The translations under genes were made by a program, and so were the position numbers. A DNA stretch of 64,000 nucleotides. It comes from CBDFKB01 sp965248715 (GTDB lineage: Bacteria; Pseudomonadota; Alphaproteobacteria; Rhizobiales; Rhizobiaceae). The stretch spans positions 62,001-126,000 of the forward strand of contig CBDFKB010000008.1 of the NCBI GenBank assembly GCA_965248715.1, read 5' to 3'. The stretch's first letter is position 1, and each line of letters starts with the position of its first letter. Of the stretch, positions 34,619 through 43,273 are shown piece after piece. The notes under the pieces were generated by a model. It searched no databases. It was not told the DNA's origin and saw nothing but the letters and a program-made list of their open reading frames with translations.

Positions 34619-35458
34619 ATGAACGTCAAGCCGCAGCAAACTTCGACTTTTGAACCTGAAACCGGGTCGCGCGATCCCTCGGCGATTATCAAGATCCGCG
34701 ACCTGCAGGTCAGGTTTGACGATGTTAACATTCTCGATAACTTGAGCCTTGATGTCTATGGCGGCGAAATCCTTGGCATTGTCGGCGCTTCCGGCTCGGG
34801 AAAATCGGTGCTGATGCGCACCATATTGGGTCTGATTAAACGCAACCACGGACTGATTGAATTGTTTGGTGTTGACTATGACAATGCTGATGAAGCCAGC
34901 CGGATCGCAATCGACATCCGCATGGGGGTCTTGTTTCAGCACGGTGCACTGTTTTCCTCGCTGAACGTTTTGGAAAACATCAAGGTTCCAATGCGCGAAT
35001 ATCTAGAACTTGACCACGAACTGATGGACGAATTGGCGCGTTTGAAACTGGAACTGGTGGGCTTGCCAGCGGTAGCTGGATATCAGATGCCGTCGGAGAT
35101 TTCCGGCGGCATGACCAAACGCGCGGCGCTGGCTCGGGCGCTGGCGCTTGATCCAGATATTGTGTTCCTCGACGAGCCGACCTCCGGCCTTGATCCGGTC
35201 AGTGCGGCGGAATTTGATGAGTTGATCGCCACACTTAGGGCCACTTTGGGTCTAACCGTGGTAATGGTGACCCATGATCTCGACAGTCTTTATGCGGTGT
35301 GCGACCGGATTGCGGTGCTCAGTGATAGGAAGGTTCTCATGCAGGGTAACCTGGAGGCACTGCTTGCATCGAACAACGAATGGGTACAATCCTATTTTCG
35401 CGGAAAACGAGGTCGGTTGCGCGAAAACGGAGGTCATCATAATCAACCTGCCAACTAG
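34619..35458 (+). CDS. mlaF: ABC lipid transporter ATPase (MlaF)
   Basis: 279 residues. Walker A GASGSGKSVLMRTI, Q-loop MGVLFQHGALFSSLNVLENI, signature PSEISGGMTKRAALARALAL and Walker B DPDIVFLDEPTSGLDPVSAA, all characteristic of MlaF/Ttg2A. It begins 14 bp after mlaE. Its TAG stop at 35456-35458 coincides with the CTAG end of a 278-bp element inserted before mlaD; the flanks rejoin as AAC TAG CGG, so the native stop is the target. Confidence 0.95.
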   Translation: MNVKPQQTSTFEPETGSRDPSAIIKIRDLQVRFDDVNILDNLSLDVYGGEILGIVGASGSGKSVLMRTILGLIKRNHGLIELFGVDYDNADEASRIAIDIRMGVLFQHGALFSSLNVLENIKVPMREYLELDHELMDELARLKLELVGLPAVAGYQMPSEISGGMTKRAALARALALDPDIVFLDEPTSGLDPVSAAEFDELIATLRATLGLTVVMVTHDLDSLYAVCDRIAVLSDRKVLMQGNLEALLASNNEWVQSYFRGKRGRLRENGGHHNQPAN

Positions 35459-35732
35459 AGCCCTTTTAATGAATTCGGAGCCATTGTGATGGAGCGATTT
35501 TGCGTCATGATCAAGCAGCAACGCCCATGGCCATACCCTGCGGTGCGCTCAAGCGGCGATGCGCAGATATTGGCGCAAAAGTGCCCATCCTTTCCAGTTT
35601 CTGATTGGCGGGCATCCGCCGCCGAGCCGGGTTTGCCCGATGCAACGCAATCGCGCTGCACACGTTTCAGGCGCGCTCTATCTCGCAAATCAAGAAACAC
35701 AATTGCTGCGGAATTCATTAAAAGAGCTCTAG
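35455..35732 (+). mobile_element. 278-bp MITE-like element between mlaF and mlaD
   Basis: Ends are inverted repeats: 35455-35476 and 35711-35732 share CTAGAGC(C/T)CTTTTAATGA with a few further paired bases. Both ends are CTAG, so TA duplication is likely. No gene inside. It sits within the mla operon and may affect expression of mlaD. Confidence 0.75.
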
Positions 35733-35776
35733 CGGATCAAGGTGTGGCCAATATGAATGTCAACAGGCACTGATAA

Positions 35777-37150
35777 ATGGAAATCCGCGCGAACTATGTT
35801 GCCGTTGGGTTGTTTACGCTGATCGTGTTGGCGGTGGCGTTTATATTTGTTTATTGGGTATCGAGACACGGTGAATCGCAAGACTTTGTGCCACTGGACG
35901 TGCGCATTCACGGTTCGGTCTCGGGGTTGGGACCAGGCAGCGATGTGCTGTTTAACGGTATTCGGATTGGCCGCGTCACCGGAGTAACTTTCGATACCAA
36001 TGACCCGCGTATCGTTATCGCCCACACCGCGGTCGATCGCAGAACACCGATCCGCGAGGATACCAATGCAACGTTGACGCCTCAGGGGTTGACCGGTGGG
36101 GTGGCGGTGGAGTTACGCGGCGGCACCCCGGACGCGCAAAGAGTGCTGATGGCGGGCGAACCTTCCGATGGAACACCGCTGATCGAGGCCGATCCCTCAG
36201 CGGTGGCTGATATTTTGGAGACCGCGCGCACTTTAGCAACGCGAGCGGACCGTGTGTTGAGCGATCTCGAAGGCTTTGTCGGCGACAACCGGGCGCCGCT
36301 GACCGAGGCGGTAGCCAATCTGGAGGTTTTTTCCAAATCGCTGGCCGACAATTCGCCAGGGGTCGAAAAATTCCTCTCAAGCATCAGCTCGGTTTCCCAA
36401 ACCGTCGAGGATTTTTCCAAAGGCTTGGATGAAACGGTCACGGCGCTGGAAAAAATTGTCAAATCGGTCGATCCTGGCAAAGTCGCGGCGGCAGTGGAAA
36501 ATGTGGAAAAATTCACCGCTGAACTTTCCAGCGTCACTGACGATGTGCGCAATATTGTCGGTTCGGTCGAAGAGGCAGCAGCGGACATCAAACAGTTTTC
36601 GGCTGGGATCAATGATACCCTTGCCGGTGCCGATAAAATACTCACCGCCATCGATCCCAACAAGGTTCGCACCAGTTTGGACGACATTGCCGAAATGACC
36701 AAGGGCGCCAGACAGGTGGTCGCCGAGGCGCAAAAGGTTTCTAGTACCGTGGCCGCTCGGAGCGAAGACATTGACGCGATTATTAGCAATGCGCAGCAGG
36801 TTTCTGAGCGTCTGGCTACCGCTTTTGATCGGGTCGATGGTATCGTTGCCAAGCTGGACGGACTACTAGGGTCGTCTGACACGGCAGGTCTGGTAGCGGA
36901 AGCTGGAAGCGCGCTTAAGGAAATTAGGAAACTGGCAGCCACTTTGGGTTCCCGCGTCGACCAGGTTGCCAATGGTATAAACAATTTTTCAAACAGAGGT
37001 TTAAGTGAACTGCAATCACTGGTAAATCAGTCGCGCCGTTCACTCTCGAAGATTGATCGAGTGGTATCGGAGTTGGAACGGGATCCTAAAAGCTTCCTGT
37101 TGGGCGGCGGCGATCAGGTTCGCGAACGCAGCGTACGTAAACGGCGTTAG
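35777..37150 (+). CDS. mlaD: MCE-domain protein (MlaD-like) of the lipid transporter
   Basis: 457 residues. One N-terminal membrane anchor (ANYVAVGLFTLIVLAVAFIF) followed by an MCE domain (SVSGLGPGSDVLFNGIRIGR VTGVTFDTNDPR) and a long coiled-coil C-terminal part rich in VEKFTAELSSVTDDVRNIVG-like segments. It holds lipid in transit in the periplasm as a hexamer. Longer than E. coli MlaD (183), as is usual for alphaproteobacterial forms. Separated from mlaF by a MITE-like element. Confidence 0.94.
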   Translation: MEIRANYVAVGLFTLIVLAVAFIFVYWVSRHGESQDFVPLDVRIHGSVSGLGPGSDVLFNGIRIGRVTGVTFDTNDPRIVIAHTAVDRRTPIREDTNATLTPQGLTGGVAVELRGGTPDAQRVLMAGEPSDGTPLIEADPSAVADILETARTLATRADRVLSDLEGFVGDNRAPLTEAVANLEVFSKSLADNSPGVEKFLSSISSVSQTVEDFSKGLDETVTALEKIVKSVDPGKVAAAVENVEKFTAELSSVTDDVRNIVGSVEEAAADIKQFSAGINDTLAGADKILTAIDPNKVRTSLDDIAEMTKGARQVVAEAQKVSSTVAARSEDIDAIISNAQQVSERLATAFDRVDGIVAKLDGLLGSSDTAGLVAEAGSALKEIRKLAATLGSRVDQVANGINNFSNRGLSELQSLVNQSRRSLSKIDRVVSELERDPKSFLLGGGDQVRERSVRKRR

Positions 37151-37177
37151 AACGTTTGAGACGGGTCCATTGTAAAT

Positions 37178-37810
37178 GTGTCTGGTTCGTTGAGTACATT
37201 GGCAAGGCGGTATGCCCCAAGCGCATTTCGGCTTATTGCGGCGATTGCGGCAATTCAACTCGCCGCGTGCGCATCGCTGCTGGCACCGACCGCACCACCG
37301 CCGGAAACTTATGAGTTGACCGCGCCAGCGTCATTTCCTGGTCTCAGCGGATCGACTAGGGCGCATTTGCTGATTACCGAACCGTCTGCACTAAAATCGC
37401 TCGACAGTGAAAAAATTGTCATCAAACCATCGCCATCAACAATCGAATATCTTTCCAAGGCACGTTGGAGCGATCGGCTTCCCAAAGTGATCCAGGCCAA
37501 GCTGGTCGAAACCTTTGAAAATACCGGGCGTGCCAAGGCGGTTGGCAAGCCCGGTGACGGCCTGTTGATCGACTATCAGATCGTGTCCGATCTGAGGGCG
37601 TTCGAACTCGACCTTGTAACCGACACCGCCAAGGTAGCGCTATCGGTGAAGCTGATTTCAGATAAGTCTGGGCGCATCAACCGGGCACGAATATTTACTG
37701 CCACAATCACCGCCTTCGGCAACAGCAACCAGGAGATCATCGATAGTCTGGATGCTGCGTTTGACGCGGTGGCGGTCGAATTAGTGGCCTGGGTGCTGAA
37801 GGCAGTTTGA
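37178..37810 (+). CDS. ABC-type transport auxiliary lipoprotein (PqiC/DUF330-like)
   Basis: 210 residues, start GTG at 37178. Lipoprotein signal with IAAIQLAACASLLAPT, lipidated Cys in LAAC. The mature part (YELTAPASFPGL, LLITEPSALKSLDSEKIVIK, YLSKARWSDRLPKVIQAKLV, ETFENTGRAKAV) is that of the ABC-type transport auxiliary component family. In the mla operon it probably works at the outer membrane like PqiC. An ATG at 37176 is in another frame. Confidence 0.88.
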   Translation: MSGSLSTLARRYAPSAFRLIAAIAAIQLAACASLLAPTAPPPETYELTAPASFPGLSGSTRAHLLITEPSALKSLDSEKIVIKPSPSTIEYLSKARWSDRLPKVIQAKLVETFENTGRAKAVGKPGDGLLIDYQIVSDLRAFELDLVTDTAKVALSVKLISDKSGRINRARIFTATITAFGNSNQEIIDSLDAAFDAVAVELVAWVLKAV

Positions 37811-37839
37811 TCACGCAATTTTGCATGTTGCGCATACGA

Positions 37840-37876
37840 AAACGGCCCCGCTTGGACAAAGCAGGGCCGTTTCTTT
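37840..37876. terminator. Bidirectional rho-independent terminator
   Basis: Stem AAACGGCCC (37840-37848) with GGGCCGTTT (37864-37872), extended by GCTT/AAGC inside one mismatch; TTTCTTT follows on the plus strand and an A/T run on the other. It lies between convergent genes. Confidence 0.85.
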
Positions 37877-37893
37877 AGAAATTAGCGGGTTGG

Positions 37894-39264
37894 TCAGTTG
37901 GCCCGGTATTCTTCCGGCAGGAAGAACAGATGGGCAGAATCCGCCGCGCCCTCGTGGCAATCGTGGCAAAATGTCATCGCCGCTGAATTGGCTTCTCCGG
38001 TGACACCGACGGTACTACCTCCCGGCATCACCATCGCATAACGCCAATCGGCAGTGTCGGCATTAAAGCCATTGGTCATCTTTTCCATGATGAACAATGG
38101 GCCAATAGATGCCTGGCCTTTCGCACTGACCACAAAGCTCGGTTTGGCAGTGGTCATGCCCACTGGCGCGGCGCCAATTTCGTCATATTTGACGTATGCG
38201 TCGGCACCGATGTCGTTCACATAGTTGAGAACAAATCGATTGCCATGGGTGGCGCTTGGATAGGCCTGGGTCGCGACATTGGTCCAACCCTGCCAATCAT
38301 TGACCGCCCAGTGCCCGCCACCCTTGTATTGGGCGGAAATCTGCGGCGACAAGCAATCGTAAAGCGCGGTCAACTCATCAGCCGTGAGTTCCAGGTCGTC
38401 TGGATCGGCTGCCGCAGCACTGGCCGCACATGGGTTACACGGGTTGCATGCGCCGCATGCAGATGCCGCGCACGGGTTGCAGGGATTTTTGGCAGCGCAT
38501 GGGTTGCAAGGATTGCAAGCTCCGCACGCGGATGCAGCGCACGGATTGCATGGGTTGCACGGATTGCAGGGGTTTTTAGCTGCGCAAGGGTTGCAGGCTG
38601 AGGCCCCAATCCTTGGTACGTAGCATTCGGTGGCTGCAAGACCAGCGTTAGCGCCGCACGGATTACATGGATTGCAGGCGCCGCAAGCTGCTGCCGCACA
38701 CGGGTTGCAAGGATTACACGGATTTTTCGCCGCGCACGGATTACACGGATTGCAGGCACCACAGGCGGCAGCCGCACACGGGTTGCAAGCGCCGCAGGCT
38801 GCTGCTGCACACGGATTACAAGGATTACAGGCGGCAGCTGCACACGGATTACAAGGATTGCAGGCACCGCAGGCCGATGCTGCACACGGATTACAAGGAT
38901 TGCAGGCACCACAGGCTGCTGCTGCACACGGATTACAAGGATTGCAGGCACCGCAGGCCGATGCTGCACATGGATTACACGGGTTGCAGGCACCACAGGC
39001 TGCTGCTGCACACGGATTACAAGGATTGCAGGCACCGCAGGCCGATGCTGCACACGGATTACACGGGTTGCAGGCACCACAGGCTGCTGCTGCACACGGA
39101 TTACAAGGATTGCACGGATTTGTTGCGGCGCACGGGTTAGCGCTACACGAAGCGTGTGACGGTGTTGACAACCCAGCGGAGGTAACCAACGCAGTGCCGC
39201 CGATCGCAAGCGCCAGCGGCACTGCAGCAGCAGATGTCAACAGTTTTAGTTTCAAGGATGCCAT
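37894..39264 (-). CDS. Cys-rich Asn-Pro-Cys repeat protein fused to a cytochrome P460 domain
   Basis: 456-residue exported protein. Signal peptide MASLKLKLLTSAAAVPLALA to SHA. Residues about 40-282 are low-complexity repeats built on CNPCNPCAA(A/S)ACGA (15 residues), with variants CNPCAAK and NPCNPCNPC: about 60 cysteines in 240 residues, interrupted once at 204-222 by GANAGLAATECYVPRIGAS. The rest is a cytochrome P460 domain: NRFVLNYVNDIGADAYVKYD, GPLFIMEKMTNGFNADTADW, RYAMVMPGGS and the heme site FCHDCHEGA (C433, C436, H437). GGAGG precedes the ATG. P460 proteins oxidise hydroxylamine or bind NO in some bacteria; the role of the Cys array is unknown. Confidence 0.9.
   Translation of the reverse strand: MASLKLKLLTSAAAVPLALAIGGTALVTSAGLSTPSHASCSANPCAATNPCNPCNPCAAAACGACNPCNPCAASACGACNPCNPCAAAACGACNPCNPCAASACGACNPCNPCAAAACGACNPCNPCAASACGACNPCNPCAAAACNPCNPCAAAACGACNPCAAAACGACNPCNPCAAKNPCNPCNPCAAAACGACNPCNPCGANAGLAATECYVPRIGASACNPCAAKNPCNPCNPCNPCAASACGACNPCNPCAAKNPCNPCAASACGACNPCNPCAASAAAADPDDLELTADELTALYDCLSPQISAQYKGGGHWAVNDWQGWTNVATQAYPSATHGNRFVLNYVNDIGADAYVKYDEIGAAPVGMTTAKPSFVVSAKGQASIGPLFIMEKMTNGFNADTADWRYAMVMPGGSTVGVTGEANSAAMTFCHDCHEGAADSAHLFFLPEEYRAN
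38405..39150 (-). repeat. Coding tandem repeats of the Asn-Pro-Cys protein
   Basis: Tandem 45-bp units (for example GCAGGCACCGCAGGCCGATG) on the plus strand alternate A and S variants of CNPCNPCAAxACGAC. The central block at about 38830-39110 is the most regular, the flanks are degenerate. Unit number could vary between strains through slippage. Confidence 0.85.
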
Positions 39265-39427
39265 TCATTCCTCCACGAGTTTAGTCGTAATTCCAATGCC
39301 AACCATAAACATTCGCTCCACCTTGTCGGATCACGAGTTGGGTCGGATCAATCACTTCAAAGTGAAAAAGTTAGTTGCCATTCCACTAGGGTCTGTTGAA
39401 ATTCATGATTATGGCGCCGGCGTTATG
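39265..39427. promoter_or_regulatory. Promoter region of the Asn-Pro-Cys/P460 gene with solo IS-end remnant
   Basis: Contains the promoter for the minus-strand P460 gene. At 39389-39412 the sequence AGGGTCTGTTGAAATTCATG resembles an IS5-type end; a similar end in the opposite orientation is at 63175-63196. No partner end or transposase is near. Confidence 0.4.
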
Positions 39428-40651
39428 TTATGTCGCAGGCCGCTCGCACCAGGCGAATTCCACATCGGGTTCCGGGTTGCGAGGTACCAGCAACGATAGC
39501 AATAGGGATACCATCGCCATTGCCGCGCCGGCCAGGAATACCGCTGCCGGGCTAACCAGCCACAACAGTCCGAACAATACCGGAATGAACACGGCCGCAA
39601 TATGGTTGATGGTGAATGCAACTCCGGTAGTGGGCGCGATGTCGCCCGGGTCGGCGATCTTTTGGAAATAGGTTTTCATGGCGATTGCGAACGCGAAGAA
39701 TACGTGGTCGAGAATGTAAAGTCCGACGGCGATCCAGGCGACGCTGACGAATGCGTAGCTGGTGAAGATCGCGATCAACCCGATATATTCAAACATCAAT
39801 GCTTTGCGCTCGCCAAAGCGCACGATCGCATCGCCGATATAGGGCGCGATCAGCAGGGTCAGCAAACCGTTGACAAAAAACAGCACCGTGATTTCATGGA
39901 CCTTAAGCCCGAACCGCTCGACCATCATGAAGGCGGCAAACACCACAAATATCTGCCGCCTGGCGCCGGACATGAATGTTAGCGCGTAATAGAGCCAGTA
40001 ACGCCGGCGCAGCACCAGGCCCTTGGTTTGCACGCGGCCTTCGGGAAAAACCGGAAACAATAGCCACATCGCCGCCACCATGGCGATTGTGATAACCCCG
40101 GTGATCATGAATGTGGCGACATAGTCGAAACCGAGCCAGGCCGAGCAGGTGAACACGATCGCATAGGCGGCCAGTTGCGCCATCGCCGCTGCTGCCACGA
40201 TCCGACCCATGGTGCTAGGCGCGGTGCGCTTGGGCAGCCATTGCAGGGTCAGCGATTGATGCATGGTTTCGTAGTAGTGGAAACCGACCGAGGAAATAAA
40301 TGTGGTGATGAGAAATCCGGTGAAGGTAGGAAACCAACCGGTGGCGGCGACAAACCCACCGAGCACTAGCAAGGAAATATAAGCCAAGCGCTGTTCACGG
40401 ATCCACAACAGCAAGAACACCGCCGCAAACGACAGGAACCCTGGAATTTCGCGCACCGATTGCTGGATGCCGATATCGCGGCCGGTGAAACCGAGTTCCT
40501 CGACCGCGAAATTGTTCATCAGGCTGGTCCAGCCGGCAAAAGCGATCTGCATCGCCGCCGCCATCACCATCAGCAACAGCGCCGGCGTGCGCCAGTCGCC
40601 AGGTGCAACCGCGCTAACGGCGGGATGTTCTTCAGCGGTCAAAATGGCCAT
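39428..40651 (-). CDS. MFS transporter
   Basis: 407-residue 12-helix major-facilitator protein. Start MAILTAEEHPAVSAVAPGDW. Examples of helices: LLLMVMAAAMQIAFAGWTSL, SLLVLGGFVAATGWFPTF and AYAIVFTCSAWLGFDYVATF. The loop IREQRLAYISL stands in for the usual MFS motif. It is followed by a nonstandard C-terminal tail RNPEPDVEFAWCERPAT. Substrate unknown; no adjacent enzyme suggests one. Confidence 0.88.
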   Translation of the reverse strand: MAILTAEEHPAVSAVAPGDWRTPALLLMVMAAAMQIAFAGWTSLMNNFAVEELGFTGRDIGIQQSVREIPGFLSFAAVFLLLWIREQRLAYISLLVLGGFVAATGWFPTFTGFLITTFISSVGFHYYETMHQSLTLQWLPKRTAPSTMGRIVAAAAMAQLAAYAIVFTCSAWLGFDYVATFMITGVITIAMVAAMWLLFPVFPEGRVQTKGLVLRRRYWLYYALTFMSGARRQIFVVFAAFMMVERFGLKVHEITVLFFVNGLLTLLIAPYIGDAIVRFGERKALMFEYIGLIAIFTSYAFVSVAWIAVGLYILDHVFFAFAIAMKTYFQKIADPGDIAPTTGVAFTINHIAAVFIPVLFGLLWLVSPAAVFLAGAAMAMVSLLLSLLVPRNPEPDVEFAWCERPAT

Positions 40652-40701
40652 CTTTGTGCCGTATCAGCGGGCCGAGGCGGCGGCAAGGGGTGTTAACCAG
40701 C

Positions 40702-41013
40702 CCCAGAGCCCTTTTCGTTCCAATTGGAGCAGTTTGATGGATGAGATTGTTTGTATCAACGAGGAAAATACCGCAGAACGATATTATTATCGTGCGAGGA
40801 ACTTGACGAATTTGATGCAAAGAAGATCACCAAGCATGAACCGCTTAACCTATTGAGAAAACAAGCTAAAATAAATCATATGAACTTGATCTTTTGCGCC
40901 CTGGACGCCGTCATGAGAAAGCTTATGGTGCTTGCACCACTTCGCCTCTCACTCCTTGCCAGAACACAAAATTCCTGCGTTCAAACGAACCAATTTGAGC
41001 GAAAAAGGACCCT
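40702..41013. repeat. Degenerate MITE-like element
   Basis: Left end AGAGCCCTTTTCGTTCCAAT and right end complement of GTCCTTTTTCGCTCAAATTG are imperfect inverted repeats about 310 bp apart. Inside there is no supported gene. The right end is followed by CTAG-like GACCCTAG. The element resembles the region between tctB and tctA. Confidence 0.4.
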
Positions 41014-41079
41014 AGATTTGAAAACCAGCATTGAGTAGACCGGTGCCTTCCGGCGCCAATCCAGACCCGCAGGTGATAC

Positions 41080-41952
41080 ATGAACCATAGCACCGGCAAT
41101 TTCGATCCATTTGCGCCATTTTTGTGGCGGCTGGCCCATGGGCGAATGCTTGAACTTGGCCCCGCTGCCCGCATTATGGCAATCGTCAATGTAACCCCGG
41201 ATTCGTTTTCCGATGGCGGGCGTTATTGCGATGTCGATAATGCGGTTGAGCGGGCGCGGACCCTGTTCGGCGAGGGCGCTGATATTGTCGACATTGGCGG
41301 CGAATCCACTCGCCCCGGCGCCGAACCGATTACTGCGGCTATAGAGCAAGCGCGGGTCCTGCCGGTGATCGAGCAATTGGCAAAAGATGGAAATGGCCTC
41401 ATTTCCATCGATACCTATCGCGCTATGACCGCAAAAAAGGCGCTTGAGGCAGGTGCCCATATCGTCAATGATGTATGGGCGCTGCAAAAGGACCCCGGTA
41501 TGGCCGGCTTAGTCGCCGGATCGGGAGCTGGCATTTGTATGATGCACACCGGCCGCGAGCGTATTGTTTTGCCCGATCCGGTCGACGATCAGATTGCTTT
41601 CCTGTCGCAATCGCTTGATATCGCCAAGAGAGCTGGAATCAGCCAGGATGCCATCATCGTCGATCCCGGTTTTGGATTTGCCAAGGACGGTTCGCACAAT
41701 GTGGAACTGTTGGCGCGTCTTGGCGAATTGCACCGATTGGGCCAGCCGCTGATGACCGGAACCTCACGTAAGCGATTTCTTGGCCAGATTACTGGTGCCG
41801 AAGCCGATGATCGCGATGTCGCAACTGCTGCAACAAGTGTCATTGCCAGATATGCGGGCAGTGCCATTTTCCGGGTACATGATGTAACTACCAATCGTCA
41901 GGCGCTGGCGGTGGCAGACCGGATATTGGCGGCAAATAGAGTGGCGCAATGA
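41080..41952 (+). CDS. folP: Dihydropteroate synthase
   Basis: Folate enzyme that joins p-aminobenzoate to hydroxymethyl-dihydropterin diphosphate, target of sulfonamides. 290 residues. Markers: IMAIVNVTPDSFSDGGRYCD, DIVDIGGESTRPGAEPI, ISIDTYRAMTAKKALEAGA, IVDPGFGFAKDGSHN, TGTSRKRFLGQI and the C-terminal FRVHDVTTNRQALAVADRI. First of folP-folB-folK. Confidence 0.97.
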   Translation: MNHSTGNFDPFAPFLWRLAHGRMLELGPAARIMAIVNVTPDSFSDGGRYCDVDNAVERARTLFGEGADIVDIGGESTRPGAEPITAAIEQARVLPVIEQLAKDGNGLISIDTYRAMTAKKALEAGAHIVNDVWALQKDPGMAGLVAGSGAGICMMHTGRERIVLPDPVDDQIAFLSQSLDIAKRAGISQDAIIVDPGFGFAKDGSHNVELLARLGELHRLGQPLMTGTSRKRFLGQITGAEADDRDVATAATSVIARYAGSAIFRVHDVTTNRQALAVADRILAANRVAQ

Positions 41953-41971
41953 CCGCTGCTGGAGGGTAATT

Positions 41972-42340
41972 ATGAGCGACTATCTGATTACTTTGAAAAA
42001 CTGCGCCTTCTTTGCCCGCCACGGGGTGTTCAACGAGGAGGAAACCTTAGGCCAGCGCTTCTTTGTCGACGCGGTGCTAACCGTCAATGCCGGTACCGCG
42101 TTGGAGCGTGACGAGATTGAGGGCACGGTAAACTATGGCGAGGCGTTTAAAGTGATCGAGGAGATTGTCACCGGCAAACGGCGTTATTTGATCGAGGCCC
42201 TGGCACTGGAAGTAGCCAAGGCGCTGCTAAATCGGTTCGAACCAGTGAAATTTGCACAGATCACGATCCGCAAACCAAACGCCCCGGTGCCAGGAGTGTT
42301 GGACCATGTGGAGGTAAAAGTAGTGTGGCCGGCTGATTGA
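41972..42340 (+). CDS. folB: Dihydroneopterin aldolase
   Basis: 122-residue FolB. Start MSDYLITLKNCAFFARHGVF with GGAGGG upstream. The active-site HGVFNEEETLGQRFFVDA and VNYGEAFKVIEEI, then YLIEALALEVAKAL and RKPNAPVPGVLDHVEV are the family motifs. It makes 6-hydroxymethyl-dihydropterin for folK and folP. Confidence 0.96.
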   Translation: MSDYLITLKNCAFFARHGVFNEEETLGQRFFVDAVLTVNAGTALERDEIEGTVNYGEAFKVIEEIVTGKRRYLIEALALEVAKALLNRFEPVKFAQITIRKPNAPVPGVLDHVEVKVVWPAD

Positions 42341-42341
42341 C

Positions 42342-42854
42342 ATGAACGGGAAACCGGCCTGGCTCGGCTTGGGCAGCAATCTTGGTGACCGCGAACAATA
42401 TTTGGCCAATGCGTTGGACCGGCTGGATAACAGCGCCGGCATCAAGGTTGAAAAAGTTTCCGCGCTCTATCAAACACCGCCCTGGGGACCGGTGCCGCAA
42501 GGTGATTTCCTCAATGCCTGCACCGAACTCCGCACCTCCCTCGATCCCGCCGGGTTGTTGGCGCGTTGCAAGGAGCTGGAGCAATTGTCAGGCCGCACCG
42601 ACACGGTTCGTTGGGGTCCAAGAACACTCGACATCGACGTTTTGGCGATGGAGGAGATTGAACTGTCAGCAGCCGATATCGAATTGCCCCATCCGCGCAT
42701 TGTAGAACGCTGCTTCGTCCTGACACCGCTTAACGACATCGCCGCCGAACTGGTTATCAAAGGAAATACGGTGGCAAATTGGCTTGCCGCCGCCGATTGC
42801 AGCGAAATTGAATGCTACAAGGCGCCGAATTGGTGGCCCGCAACCTCCAGCTAA
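42342..42854 (+). CDS. folK: 2-amino-4-hydroxy-6-hydroxymethyldihydropteridine diphosphokinase
   Basis: HPPK, 170 residues. Markers: AWLGLGSNLGDREQYLANAL, YQTPPWGPVPQGDFLNAC and RWGPRTLDIDVLAM followed by LPHPRIVERCFVLTPLNDIA. It starts one base after folB. Its TAA stop at 42852-42854 is the target of a repeat array; the flanks rejoin as AGC TAA CCC. Confidence 0.96.
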   Translation: MNGKPAWLGLGSNLGDREQYLANALDRLDNSAGIKVEKVSALYQTPPWGPVPQGDFLNACTELRTSLDPAGLLARCKELEQLSGRTDTVRWGPRTLDIDVLAMEEIELSAADIELPHPRIVERCFVLTPLNDIAAELVIKGNTVANWLAAADCSEIECYKAPNWWPATSS

Positions 42855-43263
42855 TGCGTGTCACCCAAAAGTGGGTACCGGTTTTGGAAAAATTAAACAA
42901 AGAGCGGTTCCCGAAAAGTGTGTACGAATAAGAATACGCGACAAAACAAAGAGATAGCGCGACGAAGCAAATCCTACGCTTGATGACAAGCGCTAGAGCG
43001 TATTCCCGAAAAGTGTGTAGCGGTTTTCGGATAAGAATACGCGACAAAACAAACAGATAGCGCGACGAAGCAAATCCTACGCTTGATGACAAGCGCTAGA
43101 CGCGTATTCACCGAAAAGTGGGTACCGGTTTTCGGATAAGAATACGCGACATAAACAAAGAGCGTATTCCCGAAAAGTGTGTAGCGGTTTTCGGATAAGA
43201 ATACGCGACAAAACAAAGCGATAGCGCGACGAAGCAAATCCTACGCTTGGTGACAAGCGCTAA
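42851..43263 (+). repeat. Nested array of 106-bp-family repeats
   Basis: 413 bp bounded by CTAA on both sides. It contains one A-type end (GTGTCACCCAAAAGTGGGTA) and at least three B-type units (GCGTATTCCCGAAAAGTGTG ... GACAAGCGCTAG), separated by CTAG or AGAGCG joints, so copies inserted into one another's ends. No gene is present. Confidence 0.85.
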
Positions 43264-43273
43264 CCCGCCGGCG

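Noticed and set aside
38405..39150. CRISPR-like periodic repeats
   Set aside because: The 45-bp units are contiguous coding repeats of the Asn-Pro-Cys protein without unique spacers; no cas genes are nearby.
38630..39499. Long plus-strand ORF with HGLQGLQAPQ repeats
   Set aside because: It is the antisense shadow of the Cys-rich gene, has no signal peptide or ribosome site, and the minus frame carries signal peptide and heme motif.
40751..41038. 95-codon ORF between the MFS gene and folP
   Set aside because: Lies within a degenerate inverted-repeat element and shows no coding character.
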